From positions 5,182,786 through 5,246,785 of the forward strand of contig NC_065424.1 in the NCBI RefSeq assembly GCF_024362695.1: 64,000 nucleotides of DNA. Reading direction: 5' to 3'. This DNA comes from Pectinophora gossypiella (Eukaryota; Arthropoda; Insecta; Lepidoptera; Gelechiidae). This document shows, piece after piece, positions 36,601-46,900 of the stretch; position 1 is the first letter of the stretch, and the number at the start of each line of letters is the position of its first letter. The notes beneath the pieces are model-generated. The model worked only from the letters and a program-made list of their open reading frames with translations, made no database searches and had not been told where the DNA came from. The translations under genes and the position numbers were made by a program.

Positions 36601-39014
36601 ATTGGGTGCCCCATGACGGGTACAGGCGTTGTGGATCTTAAATTACTGATGAATAATGCTGACCTGTTTTAGCTTATCCTTCTTGGTGAGTTTCTTCTGC
36701 TTGGTTTTAATCTCGTCTCTCTTGAGCTCATCATCTGATATCTCCAACTCATCCACATCACCATCTACAACAAAACATAACATATATAAACTGTATATGT
36801 CCCACTGCTGGGCACAGGCCTCCCCTCAATCAACCGGAGAGGGTATGGAGCATACACCAAGCTGCCCCACTGCGGTTGGTGTTTTACGGCTAATAGCCGG
36901 GAGCAACGGCTTAACGTGTCCTCCGAAGCACGGAATCATCTTACTTTTTCGGACAATCAGGTGATTCCAACCTGAAAAGCCATTACTAAACAAAGGACAG
37001 TCTCACAAAGTGATTTCGATAATGTCCCCATCGGGAATCGAACCCGGACCTCCAGATCGTGAGCCTAACCACTAGACCATGGAGGCTGTACAAAAAACAC
37101 ACAAATCCATGATAGCTTGTTCGAATTCTAGCTGAGGCTCTAAACCATGGAATTTGACTTTATGAGTTAATTCATGTTTGGATAATTGATACAACATGGT
37201 TTCCAGGACTTGTGCCTGGTGAATGGCAATGACATTGGGGATTCAGGTGTGGTGCTCTGTTGTTGTTATGATAAGTTGGTCAATAATCAGTCTTTTTCAG
37301 AAAGTTTCTTAAACCTTTAAAATGCATAGCTTTTTTTTACCTTTGTCTTCAACATCGGAGTCAGTGTCCACATCCTCAGCGTTCCCGTGCACCTTCACCT
37401 GGGCCCTCCGCCGTGCTATCTTCTCATCAATAGTTCTCTTCACATTCCTTCTCACATACTTCTGAATGTCATCCCATGTGTTCTAAAAAACAGATATATT
37501 TAATTTTACTGAAGAATTTCTTGTACTTAGTTTTTTCTTCAAAACCTTTTTTTTCCTAGACGTTGGCAGAATCATTGTTTCTAAACAATACAGCTAAACA
37601 AAAAAAAACAATAAAAGTGAAGTAAATAATTACAGTCATAGTAGTGAGGTAAATTTTACTGAAGAAAAACCATAATAATTATTAATTATTATTTTTGTCA
37701 AAGAATAAGTCTGGAGATTCAGAGAAGCAATGCTGCCAGCCTGTTTGGCACCTTGCCTCAATGTGACACATTTATAAGATATGTGTTTGTTCTTTGTTCA
37801 ATAAATCATAATTGAATCATTAAAGTGTTTATTGTAAATAACATATTCTTTTACTATATCAAATAATTTATTGTGTCCTCTATTGAATCATTTTTAAATA
37901 ACTTTATTTCACAGCATTATGCCTATTACAAGTTATATAGTATATGGGTGAATTTAAAAATGTGTCAAGTTTGGTGGCGACTGTCGTATATTTTTTTCGT
38001 GAAAAATTGGAGAAATTGGGAATTGAAAAATTCCTTTTTCATGTCGGAACCGAGGATCCTTTCGGATGTTTTTCATGTCGGAACCCAATTCTTCACGAAA
38101 AAATAATATGAAATTTCGCCACCAAACTTGAAATTTTGAGATTCACCCATATACACCCACTCCTCACTCTATGTTTAAATCCCATGAAATAGGGGCTAGC
38201 CTATTAGCATTAACTGGGCACAAATGCCATAAACCATGTGATATCAATTATATATGATCCAAACATGAATTCAAACTCATACATACACGAACCATATCTA
38301 TTTCCACCAGTGTAAGCAAAGACAAAGATGGAATTCCATTTGCTTCGATCCTGACACACATCTATTGCTTCCTCCACATTCATCAATCATTTCATACACG
38401 CACGCCGGGTCAGAGTAGATCATACTGACCTTTTCTAAGGACATCTCCAATTTGGTCAATGTATGTCCTTTTAGGACTCAAAAACATTCAAAATCAAGGT
38501 GGAATTCAGTGGTTTGGTGGACTGATGCTATGTTTTGTTTTCCATTAATGTTAATTACCATATCTCCAACCACAAAACGAATAACTGAAGCCTTATATGA
38601 TCTTTTTAATGATGATATTATGTTGTCTGTTACCTTATTGTACTCTTCTACTGAAGATACAAAGTTAAACTTAGGGTCGAAGTCAGCCTTCTGCTTGCTT
38701 TTTTGCTTTGATGGTTGATACTGAAACAAGTGTAAACTCATTTTAAGTACTTATGTAAAGAAGAAAACAAATTCAGATTTGAGATAAGTAATTCAAGTAA
38801 ACACTTTAAATTATAGGATCTTTCTTTTAAGTAATGTTTCTAATGTAAAATTAAAGTGTATGTTTAGATCAAATATTTTTAAAGAAAATAACATTGCAAT
38901 AACTTGCACATTCTGTACCTCTATTTCTTCATCAGATTCCTCCGAGAAATCTTCGACTTCCTCGCCATCACCGATTGTTTTGATAAATCCTGGGAAGCCT
39001 TCAACTTGAGTCAT
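21644..39014 (-). CDS. Ddx27: ATP-dependent RNA helicase DDX27 (yeast Drs1 type), complete
   Basis: A nucleolar DEAD-box helicase for 60S ribosomal subunit assembly. Fifteen exons: 39014-38919, 38720-38634, 37482-37341, 36764-36664, 33659-33464, 31780-31629, 29904-29821, 28749-28622, 28112-27915, 27177-27033, 26506-26324, 25421-25241, 24780-24583, 23422-23280, 21970-21644. All phases agree, giving 786 residues, close to the human protein. Motifs in order: Q motif ending at Gln198, AATGTGKT (215-222), PTRELG (251-256), TPGR (300-303), DEAD (325-328), SAT (356-358), VATDVAARGLD (472-482), and HRVGRTARAG (503-512). The N-terminus is acidic; the C-terminus is Lys/Gly-rich (FGKKGKGPNKGK), fitting an rRNA-binding tail. 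Two donors are GTTAGT (after exons 11 and 12), weak but supported by protein continuity. The introns hold most of the region's repeats. The start codon lies inside a 978-bp tandem duplication shared with Sac1. Confidence 0.96.
22560..22710 (+). mobile_element. MITE-2 copy in DDX27 intron
   Basis: Starts TACGGTCACGAG and ends GCTCATGACTGTAC. It shares its interior with copies at 4386, 12548 and 25452. Non-coding. Confidence 0.7.
22711..23279. other. DDX27 last intron, repeat with inverted ends
   Basis: A block whose left side (about 22918-22990, TACGGTCTTCAACCGAACAT) is complementary to 23180-23255, so a roughly 350-base fold-back repeat is present. No exon seen. Confidence 0.5.
23690..23825. 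repeat. Palindromic repeat with GCGGCGCGA arms
   Basis: Arms around GCGGCGCGATTTATATCGA and its near complement enclose CCAATAG...CTATTGG. A diverged relative lies at about 62655-62780. Confidence 0.6.
23955..24220 (+). mobile_element. SINE-E: tRNA-like head with AATAAAGT-type tail
   Basis: A tRNA-like B box (GGATCGAATCCCG) is followed by a tail with GCAATAAGGCCGCCTGTTGT and a (TCTA)n end. Tails alone recur at about 13610, 34190, 45360, 51120-51400 and 53390. It sits in DDX27's intron between exons 13 and 14. Confidence 0.65.
24347..24544 (-). pseudogene. BEL/Pao LTR-retrotransposon Pol fragment (DUF5641-like)
   Basis: The minus-strand frame has VVDPDAPRNLWLKG, then PGKDGRVKMVEARS, the pattern of the C-terminal domain after integrase in BEL/Pao elements. 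Only about 60 residues remain; what should lie between the first residues and the VDP motif is deleted. No LTR recognised. Dead relic in a DDX27 intron. Confidence 0.7.
25452..25598 (+). mobile_element. MITE-2 copy in DDX27 intron
   Basis: Starts GACGGTCACGAGCATTAATA and ends GCTCATGACTGGAC. It lies right next to the acceptor of the DDX27 exon at 25421. Confidence 0.7.
25599..26323. other. DDX27 intron with inverted GCGGAGCGGAG motifs
   Basis: Several direct and inverted copies of GCGGAGCGGAGAAATG occur near 25620, 25665, 25925 and 26175-26225. About 25965-26080 is another copy of the GGCCGGACAAATGGGG-type repeat. No exon. Confidence 0.5.
26570..26995 (+). repeat. 3' tail repeat and SINE-D fragment
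   Basis: 26570-26725 is a copy of the GGCGGAT tail repeat found twice within piggyBac. About 26855-26995 is SINE-D: CCGTGGTAGCCAGTTGGT (A box), GGTTCGAATCC (B box), then TTTTCGAATTCATG. Compare 47999-48365. Confidence 0.65.
27287..27512 (+). mobile_element. SINE-A, internally deleted
   Basis: The head keeps GAGCTCGGTGGCGCGG and GGATGGGTGACC but lacks several bases of the A box and the CTGCATTAGCAGTCG block. Located in a DDX27 intron. Confidence 0.75.
28150..28621. other. DDX27 intron with retrotransposon tail and SINE-C end
   Basis: About 28180-28265 is a reverse non-LTR tail (GAGCCACGCTCTTGTCGG). About 28310-28395 is a SINE-C 3' end. No exon. Confidence 0.5.
28805..29200. other. Repeat shared with 33.7 kb, and SINE-B tail
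   Basis: 28805-28960 matches about 33690-33815 (CAAATGGGGTGGGCAGAGCC, GATGAACCTTATGG). 29120-29195 is a SINE-B 3' end. Confidence 0.6.
29225..29345 (+). pseudogene. Non-LTR retrotransposon C-terminal zinc-finger fragment
   Basis: The plus-strand frame reads SCRVCGRVCRSRIGLHSH followed soon by a stop. That is the CxxC...H-x-H finger with 'SRIGLxSH' that ends the reverse transcriptase protein of many insect non-LTR elements. 5'-truncated relic in a DDX27 intron. Confidence 0.65.
29980..30405 (+). mobile_element. SINE-B split copy
   Basis: The head with B box GGGTTCGAATCCCG lies at about 29980-30150 and the tail (GTTAAGCCGTTGGTCCCGG ... ACGGTAGAAGAAG) at 30275-30402. About 120 bases of other sequence separates them. 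Probably one SINE interrupted by a later insertion or two partial copies. Confidence 0.6.
30423..30704 (-). pseudogene. Non-LTR retrotransposon reverse transcriptase tail
   Basis: The minus-strand frame has VERRSVGRPATRWTDDLVKV, then SRWMRAAQDRSSWRSLGEAY, a very common C-terminal signature of insect non-LTR elements. 5'-truncated; its upstream end meets the fold-back element at 30651. Confidence 0.75.
30651..31488. mobile_element. Fold-back element with nested inner palindrome
   Basis: Outer arms: AAGCTTACGACTATATCCCA, then GACATCCATCGCAAGATGAA, mirrored at about 31395-31488. Inside, 30728-30760 is complementary to 30983-31015 with one mismatch. The centre is GC-rich with CAGCGGC-type repeats. 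Arms alone recur near 1.97, 41.53-41.67 and 56.83-56.92 kb. No coding capacity. Confidence 0.7.
32402..32739 (+). mobile_element. SINE-C, full-length, with 12-bp target duplication
   Basis: tRNA-like head: GTGGTCTAGTGGTTAGAGCG (A box) and GGGTTCGATTCCC (B box). Tail: CTGTGCCCAGCAGTGGGACG. Flanked by ATGTATGTATCA at 32390-32401 and 32740-32751. Reference copy for the fragments at 17570, 28310, 36795 and 52300. Confidence 0.87.
32905..33185 (-). mobile_element. SINE-B, reverse
   Basis: Runs from TATCGTGTGGGTTGTGAG to GGATTCGAACCCGGGACC (B box complement). Lacks the first bases of the head. In a DDX27 intron. Confidence 0.75.
33690..34490. other. DDX27 intron repeats
   Basis: 33690-33815 repeats 28805-28960. 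About 34030-34130 is part of MITE-6. 34190-34325 is a SINE-E tail with (TCTA)n. No exon. Confidence 0.5.
34491..34785 (-). pseudogene. Non-LTR retrotransposon RT tail fragment
   Basis: The minus-strand frame reads FRVRSGPMPLNKF, then CTRCGTVEDLMHFLVEC, the Cys-rich signature near the C-terminus of Jockey/R1-like reverse transcriptases. 5'-truncated. Opposite in orientation to the neighbouring fragment that starts at about 34770. Confidence 0.75.
34770..36415 (+). pseudogene. Non-LTR retrotransposon RT tail, split by a palindromic element
   Basis: Two pieces, about 34770-34830 and 36277-36415, flank the 1.44 kb palindrome. The left piece encodes IIEGKLQRK; the right piece continues with a Gly/Arg/Pro-rich run and ends WRMIHRQERES and a stop. 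When the palindrome and one copy of the 8-bp duplication are ignored, the frame is continuous. A related tail is at 63485-63896. Confidence 0.75.
34831..36268. mobile_element. 1.44 kb palindromic fold-back transposon, 8-bp target duplication
   Basis: Left arm 34831-35318 and right arm 35783-36268 are near-perfect inverted copies (about 487 bases), joined by a 465-base spacer. Termini are GTGTGCGTCAAGCTAGCGGC and its complement. CAAAGAAA flanks both sides (34823-34830 and 36269-36276). Each arm contains several TAGTAC motifs and three GCTAGC(TTGACG) motifs, possible transposase-binding repeats. There is no long reading frame, so it depends on an outside transposase. The 8-bp duplication points to hAT-like or other 8-bp-duplicating superfamilies; the termini do not settle which. 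Confidence 0.88.
36795..37090 (-). mobile_element. SINE-C, reverse
   Basis: Runs from CCCACTGCTGGGCACAGGCC to the head complement CTAACCACTAGACCATGGAG, with a small internal deletion. In a DDX27 intron. Confidence 0.75.
37941..38153. mobile_element. MITE-5, 213-bp palindrome
   Basis: Ends TATATGGGTGAAT and ATTCACCCATATA, with inner arms AAGTTTGGTGGCGA and TCGCCACCAAACTTG. An internal direct repeat, TTTCATGTCGGAACC, occurs at about 38037 and 38079. The TA/TATA at both ends is probably the target duplication. Confidence 0.75.
38154..38633. other. DDX27 intron, no gene seen
   Basis: SINE-like remnant near 38290-38420 (CTTCGATCCTGACAC, also near 19365 and 47.2 kb). Nothing else recognised. Confidence 0.45.
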
Positions 39015-39731
39015 GGTTAAAACTATAATTTAATGACACATTCCTATTTAAAATACCATGTAACTTTACAAAACTACAACGCTTTGAGGTTATCTTTCAA
39101 ACTCACATGTTATTGTAACGTTCCATTATACGTGACATAGTTATACAAACGTCACCGTGAATAACTCAACTGCGTAAAAAGAATCTTACGTTTAGGAATT
39201 ATAATAAATAACACTAAATAACAAGATTAGCAAGGCAAAGATATATTATAATTCCAAGAAAGTTCAACTTCCTCTAGCATTCAATGAGGATGATGATTAG
39301 CATGAATTTTACGGAAAAGGAAAACTTTTAAATGAGATAAAAAACGAATGAGTATAATCTCCTTATCTTATTCAATTTTAGGACGAATGTAATAATGTCA
39401 TTGGGAAACTTTAGTGCTGAGCGCTTCTTGGGTGAAATCGAGTATGTAAAGTTTTTTAAGTTGACATACTAAGGTCTTTGTTGACATGTTACTGCTATTT
39501 CCTTGTTATTTGTTATTAAACAATTTTATAACTTATACAAAAGTTCCGTACTTTGTTTTTGATTTGATTTGACCTGTATATAAATGACGTCACAAATCAA
39601 CTTTGTCGATTTAATCGGTATAATTTAATTATTCCATCGATGACTGAACACATCACTATTTTTGTTCATGTCATCCATCACAGGTGTGTGATGTGAAAAA
39701 TTGAATTAAATTCACCGAAAATTAGCTGAAA
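39015..39731. promoter_or_regulatory. Divergent DDX27/Sac1 promoter region
   Basis: The 717 bases between the two opposite start codons. A perfect CRE-type palindrome TGACGTCA is at 39585-39592, preceded by TATATAAA. The region is repeated at 39993-40709 with its own TGACGTCA at 40563-40570. No experimental start site is known from sequence alone. Confidence 0.6.
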
Positions 39732-39769
39732 ATGGCAGATCAGTTACTTATTCACGATGATATTAAACT
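39732..39769 (+). CDS. Sac1: Sac1 exon one, upstream duplicate
   Basis: ATG plus 12 codons (MADQLLIHDDIK and two bases), then donor CT|GTAAGT. Identical to 40710-40747. Either copy could splice to exon two at 41706 in phase. If this copy is used, the downstream promoter copy becomes intron. Confidence 0.75.
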
Positions 39770-39963
39770 GTAAGTAGACTATACTTTAATTTGCTAAGTT
39801 TCAAACGTTGTGTCTTCAGGAAAATACATTAAAAGAGTTCGATGTTTATACGCGCCCAGTTATCGTGTTTTCAACGAAACCTTACAAATATTTACGTTAT
39901 TATTCAGCCTATTAGCATTTACAAATAGTAATAATGTGCAGGTAGTAAGAGAAATTAATGAAC

Positions 39964-40941
39964 AATCCTGGGAAGCCTTCAACTTGAGTCATGGTTAAAA
40001 CTATAATTTAATGACACATTCCTATTTAAAATACCATGTAACTTTACAAAACTACAACGCTTTGAGGTTATCTTTCAAACTCACATGTTATTGTAACGTT
40101 CCATTATACGTGACATAGTTATACAAACGTCACCGTGAATAACTCAACTGCGTAAAAAGAATCTTACGTTTAGGAATTATAATAAATAACACTAAATAAC
40201 AAGATTAGCAAGGCAAAGATATATTATAATTCCAAGAAAGTTCAACTTCCTCTAGCATTCAATGAGGATGATGATTAGCATGAATTTTACGGAAAAGGAA
40301 AACTTTTAAATGAGATAAAAAACGAATGAGTATAATCTCCTTATCTTATTCAATTTTAGGACGAATGTAATAATGTCATTGGGAAACTTTAGTGCTGAGC
40401 GCTTCTTGGGTGAAATCGAGTATGTAAAGTTTTTTAAGTTGACATACTAAGGTCTTTGTTGACATGTTACTGCTATTTCCTTGTTATTTGTTATTAAACA
40501 ATTTTATAACTTATACAAAAGTTCCGTACTTTGTTTTTGATTTGATTTGACCTGTATATAAATGACGTCACAAATCAACTTTGTCGATTTAATCGGTATA
40601 ATTTAATTATTCCATCGATGACTGAACACATCACTATTTTTGTTCATGTCATCCATCACAGGTGTGTGATGTGAAAAATTGAATTAAATTCACCGAAAAT
40701 TAGCTGAAAATGGCAGATCAGTTACTTATTCACGATGATATTAAACTGTAAGTAGACTATACTTTAATTTGCTAAGTTTCAAACGTTGTGTCTTCAGGAA
40801 AATACATTAAAAGAGTTCGATGTTTATACGCGCCCAGTTATCGTGTTTTCAACGAAACCTTACAAATATTTACGTTATTATTCAGCCTATTAGCATTTAC
40901 AAATAGTAATAATGTGCAGGTAGTAAGAGAAATTAATGAAC
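39964..40941. repeat. 978-bp tandem duplication, copy 2
   Basis: Follows copy 1 with no spacer. Contains Sac1 exon one (40710-40747) and an orphan DDX27 start (39992, minus strand) with only nine DDX27 codons, then unrelated sequence with no donor. Transcripts from this copy toward DDX27 would carry an extra upstream ATG. The sequence after the end begins AAGC, so AA is shared at the junction. Confidence 0.95.
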
Positions 40942-43900
40942 AAGCTAATTAAAATGACCTATGCCTCATAAATTTCGACTATCAGCTTTGGTTCATGATA
41001 TGACTTCACATATGTTTAGTTAGTCAATAGACTGATTCGGAGGCGAATTACGTCACTTTTATCAGCCTATTAGTGTCGTGATAGTATATAAATATTTATC
41101 ATTTCATATTTACACCTTAATAACTTTTTCCTTAAGAAAATACCATAGAAATTGAAACCTAAATTGCTAGGAATCTTACCTAATAAAATAAGTTCAAAGT
41201 ATCATAACTACCTTTTTTTTTTAAAAAAGTATCATAATATAATAAATAGTTAAATAGCCCCAATTCTAGACATATTTTTTTTCCTTTTTTTTATAGGAGA
41301 TTGGCATTGAACTAAAAAACTCATTGAAATTATTATGTTTTGTTATGATTCTAAAGCTAAGGTCAAGGAGGAAGGCCAAAAAGTGCCCCAAGTAGATATG
41401 ATAATTGTTAATTATTTATTTAGGTACACATACATCAATAAATTGTCTCAGTGATGAGTTATAATTATGATTAATATTAACTTCTGTGTTTATATTATTT
41501 TATTTTAAGCAATTAATGATAAAACTAACATAAGCTCACAACTATATCTCAATTGTTACTGGCAATAAATTTATTTTATTATTCTTAATTGGGGTAGTCA
41601 AAGGTACATCCATCGTAAAATCAACTAAGTGCCCACACTGTACCGAGCTTTCTGTTAGACCAATATAATAAGTGGTGATAAAACTAATCCATCAATTTTT
41701 AACAGATTTACAACGTCAGACAAGTTCTTCCTGGAGCCCACCATCAATCCAACGGAGACGATGGTCATTGACCGGATCACAGGAGTCGCCACCGTTGAAG
41801 GTATACGGGTCGTTCTTCTTTTTTATCGACAATAAAAAGACATTTTCTCGATTTATCGGATTTAACATCTTTAAAATTATAACGGCAATAAATATTTTAA
41901 AACATCATATAAAGATGTGTCTGTAGAGGACTATTTAGTGGTTCTCTTTATCTTGGTAACATACTTTTCTTTGCAGGCGCATTCCAAAAAATATTGTGAC
42001 AGAGTGGCCCTTTTCATCGGAGACACCATTTCAATTTACCACTCTGTCACATAATTTTGTGAAAAACGATCAAGCTACGTTAATAACTAATTGAGGAACC
42101 GATTAGTATTTTGCTTGTATTTTGAGTATAATAAGATAACTATATTTTTGGACAATCAAAACATGAAATAAAATTCTAAAACATAACTTATCAGAAGCAG
42201 AACGAAGGACAGATCATTGTCGATAAAAAAGAAGAACAACCCATACACATATTTTTAAAGGCTTTCCGCCCGCGAATTTGTCCGCGTGGACTTCGGTTAT
42301 CGCAACAAATCTTTTCCATCCCCTAGTCATCCCCTGATTTTCAGGATAAAAACCATCCTATGTTCACTTCATTTTTATAGTTTATGGCAACCAGTCTATG
42401 TTCTTCCTTAGGTATAACACTATTTCCATACAAAATGTCATTTAAAACGGTCCACCGGTATAAGCGTGAAGTTGTTACTTTGGCATTTATTTAAGATACA
42501 CCATTAGTATATAATAATAAAGATTTATTTTCAGACATTACAATCCATAAGTGTTAGCAAACACAACTTTTTTTTTTGTATATATGTCACCGTAAAATTG
42601 TAAATAACGTTAGATTATAATCTATCGATTTGAATCTCGCGAGATTGTGAACTGTCGAATAATTATGAATCGTATCATATTGCTTACAATTTAACGTATT
42701 ATTTTTCGGTAGATTATAATTTATCGAAGTGAAACCGTCAAATTGTGATACGAAACGCACCTCGCGTGCTATACCATAGAGTTACAAAACTATTAGAGTG
42801 AGCATAATGTTAATTTGGGATTCTCTTAAAATGCATAAATGTTTTTGTCATAATTTTAATTATCATAATCCTTTTTGCATAACGTTTTTTAGCATAATAG
42901 TTTTACTTTCCCATAATAACATCTAGGAATACTGGTTTGTTAGGTATAACTTATTTTTGGGATTAATAAATAGATATCCATAATTCTTTTTTAGAATAAT
43001 AGTGTTTTGTCATAATTTTTACAAGGCATAACAGTAGGTTAGGGTGCGGCGGGGGTGGCCCCCTATGCCGCCAACATGTTTATCTTACACACGAAAAGTA
43101 TACTGAATGATACGTTTCAGATTTTTTAATTTTGATACATTTTTTTCTTACCATGTGATGTCAGAATTATTGATTACTTACTAAATAATTAATAAATACG
43201 TACTTGATTTCACAATCTTGAAGAGCATTTATTTTATTTGACTGACACCTGTGTTTTATTCCTAACTCTATGGACACAGAACGGTCTACTGTAAGGCCGA
43301 CCAATCAGGGACAGCCGTCGGACAGTTGACAATTTGACAATTGTAAGATTGTGATTTAACAGTTTTACTTCGATAGATTATAATCTGACGAATAATAATA
43401 CGTTAAATTGTAAGCAGTATATTACGTTTCACAATTTTTCGACAGTTCACAATCTCGCGAGATAGATTATAATCTAACGTTATTTACAATTTTACGGTGA
43501 CATATACATAAAATATTACATACATATCAAATACAACAGACACTGTATGTTATACCATTACAGGTGTATACAACATTCAAGTAAAAATTTTAAACAAATA
43601 ATAAATTTAAAGTTAGAAATTAAATAATAACAATGTTGGATAAAAACTATAGACAGTTAAATTATAGAAAATTTATTATGCGACTTTGCAATCGGCGTTC
43701 CCCGAAAACACGATAGATGGCGTTAATAAGTTTTTTCTTCGTTTAAACTTCTAATTTCATGGATAACAGATATATATGCACCTTTTATCTTTATTTTTTA
43801 CCGACTTCTAAAAAGGAGGGGGTTCTCAATTCGACCGTATATTTTTTTTTTGGTGTAAATGATGACCCTTTTATTACACCAAGGTACAATTAGAATTTCC

Positions 43901-46900
43901 ACCCATTATTATTCTGATCAAAATAAAGAGAAGCATTAAAGGTAACAACATCATTCTATACATAATGTGATCCAAATATCAAGCAACAATTAGTTTTATA
44001 TATGCTTCTGCCATTACATTGCATTTTTGAATAATTATGTACCCCAGCAATGTGAAAATAGGTAATTATCACGTTAAAAGTGAACAGCGCCATCTATCGT
44101 GTGTTTGGGGAACGTCGATTGGAAAGTCAAGTAATTATTATTATTTATAATGGCCCCGATTCCTGCAGACACCGCCTAATTTTATTTTAAGTTTTATCCG
44201 TCATTTTCATATCCATCGAAAAGGAAAGGGACGGATGATTCACAGCTCTTAATTTTAGGAAGAATGAGTAAATGAATGAATAACCCGGGCGAATCAAAAA
44301 GGTATGTCGCTGGTATGCAATCCGTTTGACGTGCTGTCTACTTACCTGTGTCGGGTTATTGACTGATGTAAAATTTTTAGACGGTTGTTTTAGATTTGTC
44401 CTTAAAATTGACGTGTGTTCCATAAATTTTATGTTTGTCGATTACCCGTCCTTTTCCTTTTCGGCGGATAAGAAAAAGACAGATATAACTTAAAATAAAT
44501 TAAATGGTATTTACAGGAATTAGCACCAATATTAGTGTGAATTATTTCAGACACACAATCGGTGAAGATTCCTATCCCGGCGAGCGCATACAAGCCCGTG
44601 TGTGGCTTCCTTGGTACGATCAAGTTGGTGTCTGGCCTCTACCTCATCGTCGCCAAATATAGGATACTGGTAAGTCATATTAGGTCGTGTATTAGGTTCA
44701 AGATAAATTATGAAACTCTGATTACTAAATAAAGACAGACCTAAAACTAACGAAAAACATTTTCTTTTTTCTATTAAACTTATTTATGAATTTTAATCAA
44801 TAAAAACGTATTAATAAGTCCGACATTTTGTTACGTTTTTCTATGACGTCACAGTGTGCTTTTCATACAAATGCCATGGTAATTTCGTGTTTTGACGTTT
44901 AGTAAAATTAACTGATTTGACTAGTTGGAAACTAGACTATTGCAATCGCGGCATACGCGAACGTATCGGCTGTCAACCAATGGCATATGTAGCTATTGGC
45001 CAAGATGTTATTAAAAAAAAATTCCAACTAGTCAAATCAGTTACTTTTTACTAAACGTCAAAACACGAAATTACCATGGCATTTGTATGACATAGCGTGA
45101 CAAAATTTCGCACCTATTTTTACATTTTTCTTTATTAAAATTCATAAATGAGTAGAAAAAAAAGTGATTTGTCCCCTTTAGATTTCATAATTTATCTTTG
45201 ACCTAAGAAACTACCCAATTATCAAACAATTGGAATTGACAAATGAAACTATGGTTAAGATTAATTTTCAAGTTTTACATTTTTCCTCACCTTTATGTTT
45301 TCCAACTATATATTAATGTGTGTATATTTTGTTGTCTACCTAAATAAACTTGTTTATTATTATTATGGTTGTTTGGAAGAAATCGCTTTCAGCGATAAGG
45401 CCGCCATTTGCCATGTGCTTAGTTAAGAGTCTTTTTGTAATTATTTCTTTTTGTTTTTTTTTTGCAATAAAGTGTATTTTGTATTTGTATTAATTAAATG
45501 ACAATAATAATTTTTATATAATATTTATGTGCAATGTATACCTGTGGCAAAATCGAGCAAACACAATGGCACCTCATTCCATCCTTCCCTTGAAGCCATT
45601 CGGCATTCATAGCATTTTTCAACCCTGTGTAATTTCATTGTGAACAAAGTTATAAGCTAGAATTTTATACTGATGATGATGATCTCTCTGACCAATTTCG
45701 GCCATGGCGACCACTTCGACTCCTAGTCGGCACGACGCTGATGCGCCCGAGGATGGCTTAGGTAACCTATCTTTACAGTGAACTCCCGCGCACAGTGAAG
45801 GCACGTGAGCACACCGTTTTGGTAATTATAATGAATAGCGGCAGGGGGACGGGCCTTCAACTCATCACGTTTAGCGTCGAGGTCTGCCGTGTGCTGTTGC
45901 TCGAACTCGTGTACTCGCCTCGTCACAAGCCTGCGCTATTCTGGGCGCTGTGCTGCCAAACCCTCCCATTGAGAAAGCTCAATGTTGCATCTTCTCATAT
46001 GCCGCTTCAGAACATGCTAGAATTTTATACTAACATGTGGGACGCCACCTGTGCTTGCACGTTTGCAGCAACGCACCTGCCCCGTACTACTCGAACCGCA
46101 GGGGCAGCTGCCGAGTGGGCCGCTAGCCAAAAGCTGGCGAAATACGGGGACTTAACGCGGACCCACGATTTTGTCCCTTTTGCCGTCGAGACTTCGGGTG
46201 TGTGGTGCTCGGCGGCCAAGGATTTTATTCGTGTTTTGGGGAGGCGCTTGAGGGACCGCGGTAGTGACCCCCGCGCCAGCTCGTTCCTGGTTCAACAGGT
46301 TTCCTTGGCAATAGTGCGCGGTAACGCGGCCAGTATAATGGGCACCTTTGAACCAGGTACGAGAGGGGGCGGTATTTTAGACTGACTAGTGTTTGTGTTA
46401 TAATTTGAAATGTTTAAAAAAAAATAAACGTTTATTATTAAAAAAAAAAAATACTAACATTATAGGTAATGTCTCAAAATGTTTACTTGCAGGTGGGTAC
46501 AATCAACGGGCAAGATGTCTACGAGTTGGCTGGCTATGAGATGATTCCATTTTCCCGTACAAACACACACCTCACTAGCAAACAGGTAAGCCTCTTGGAA
46601 GCATGTCTTGATGCGTGATACTAGTTTAACACTAGCTATCTGCCCGCGACTTCGATGATTCTAACTTTAAAAATGTCAAAGTTTCATATAAACTTTCGAC
46701 CCCTTTCTTAACCCGTTGAGGGTTGAATTTCGCAAAATCCCGTCTAAGTTTTTATTTATTTATTTATTTTAAACTCATACAAACTTATAAACTAATAAAT
46801 CACATCAATAATCCCCAAAGGGGTTTGTCCTGATGAACATTCCGCTTTAAAATTACTAAAATTTACTTAAACTAAAATTATAATATGTATTTACTTAACT

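Larger units (their letters stand above)
38986..39963. repeat. 978-bp tandem duplication, copy 1
   Basis: Begins AATCCTGGGAAGCC inside DDX27 exon one and ends AGAAATTAATGAAC inside Sac1 intron one. Identical by eye to 39964-40941. It holds the DDX27 start codon in use (39012-39014), the shared 5' region and one copy of Sac1 exon one. Confidence 0.95.

Noticed and set aside
44429..44623. Minus-strand open frame across Sac1 exon three
   Set aside because: A shadow of the Sac1 exon and of a fold-back repeat; no homology recognised.
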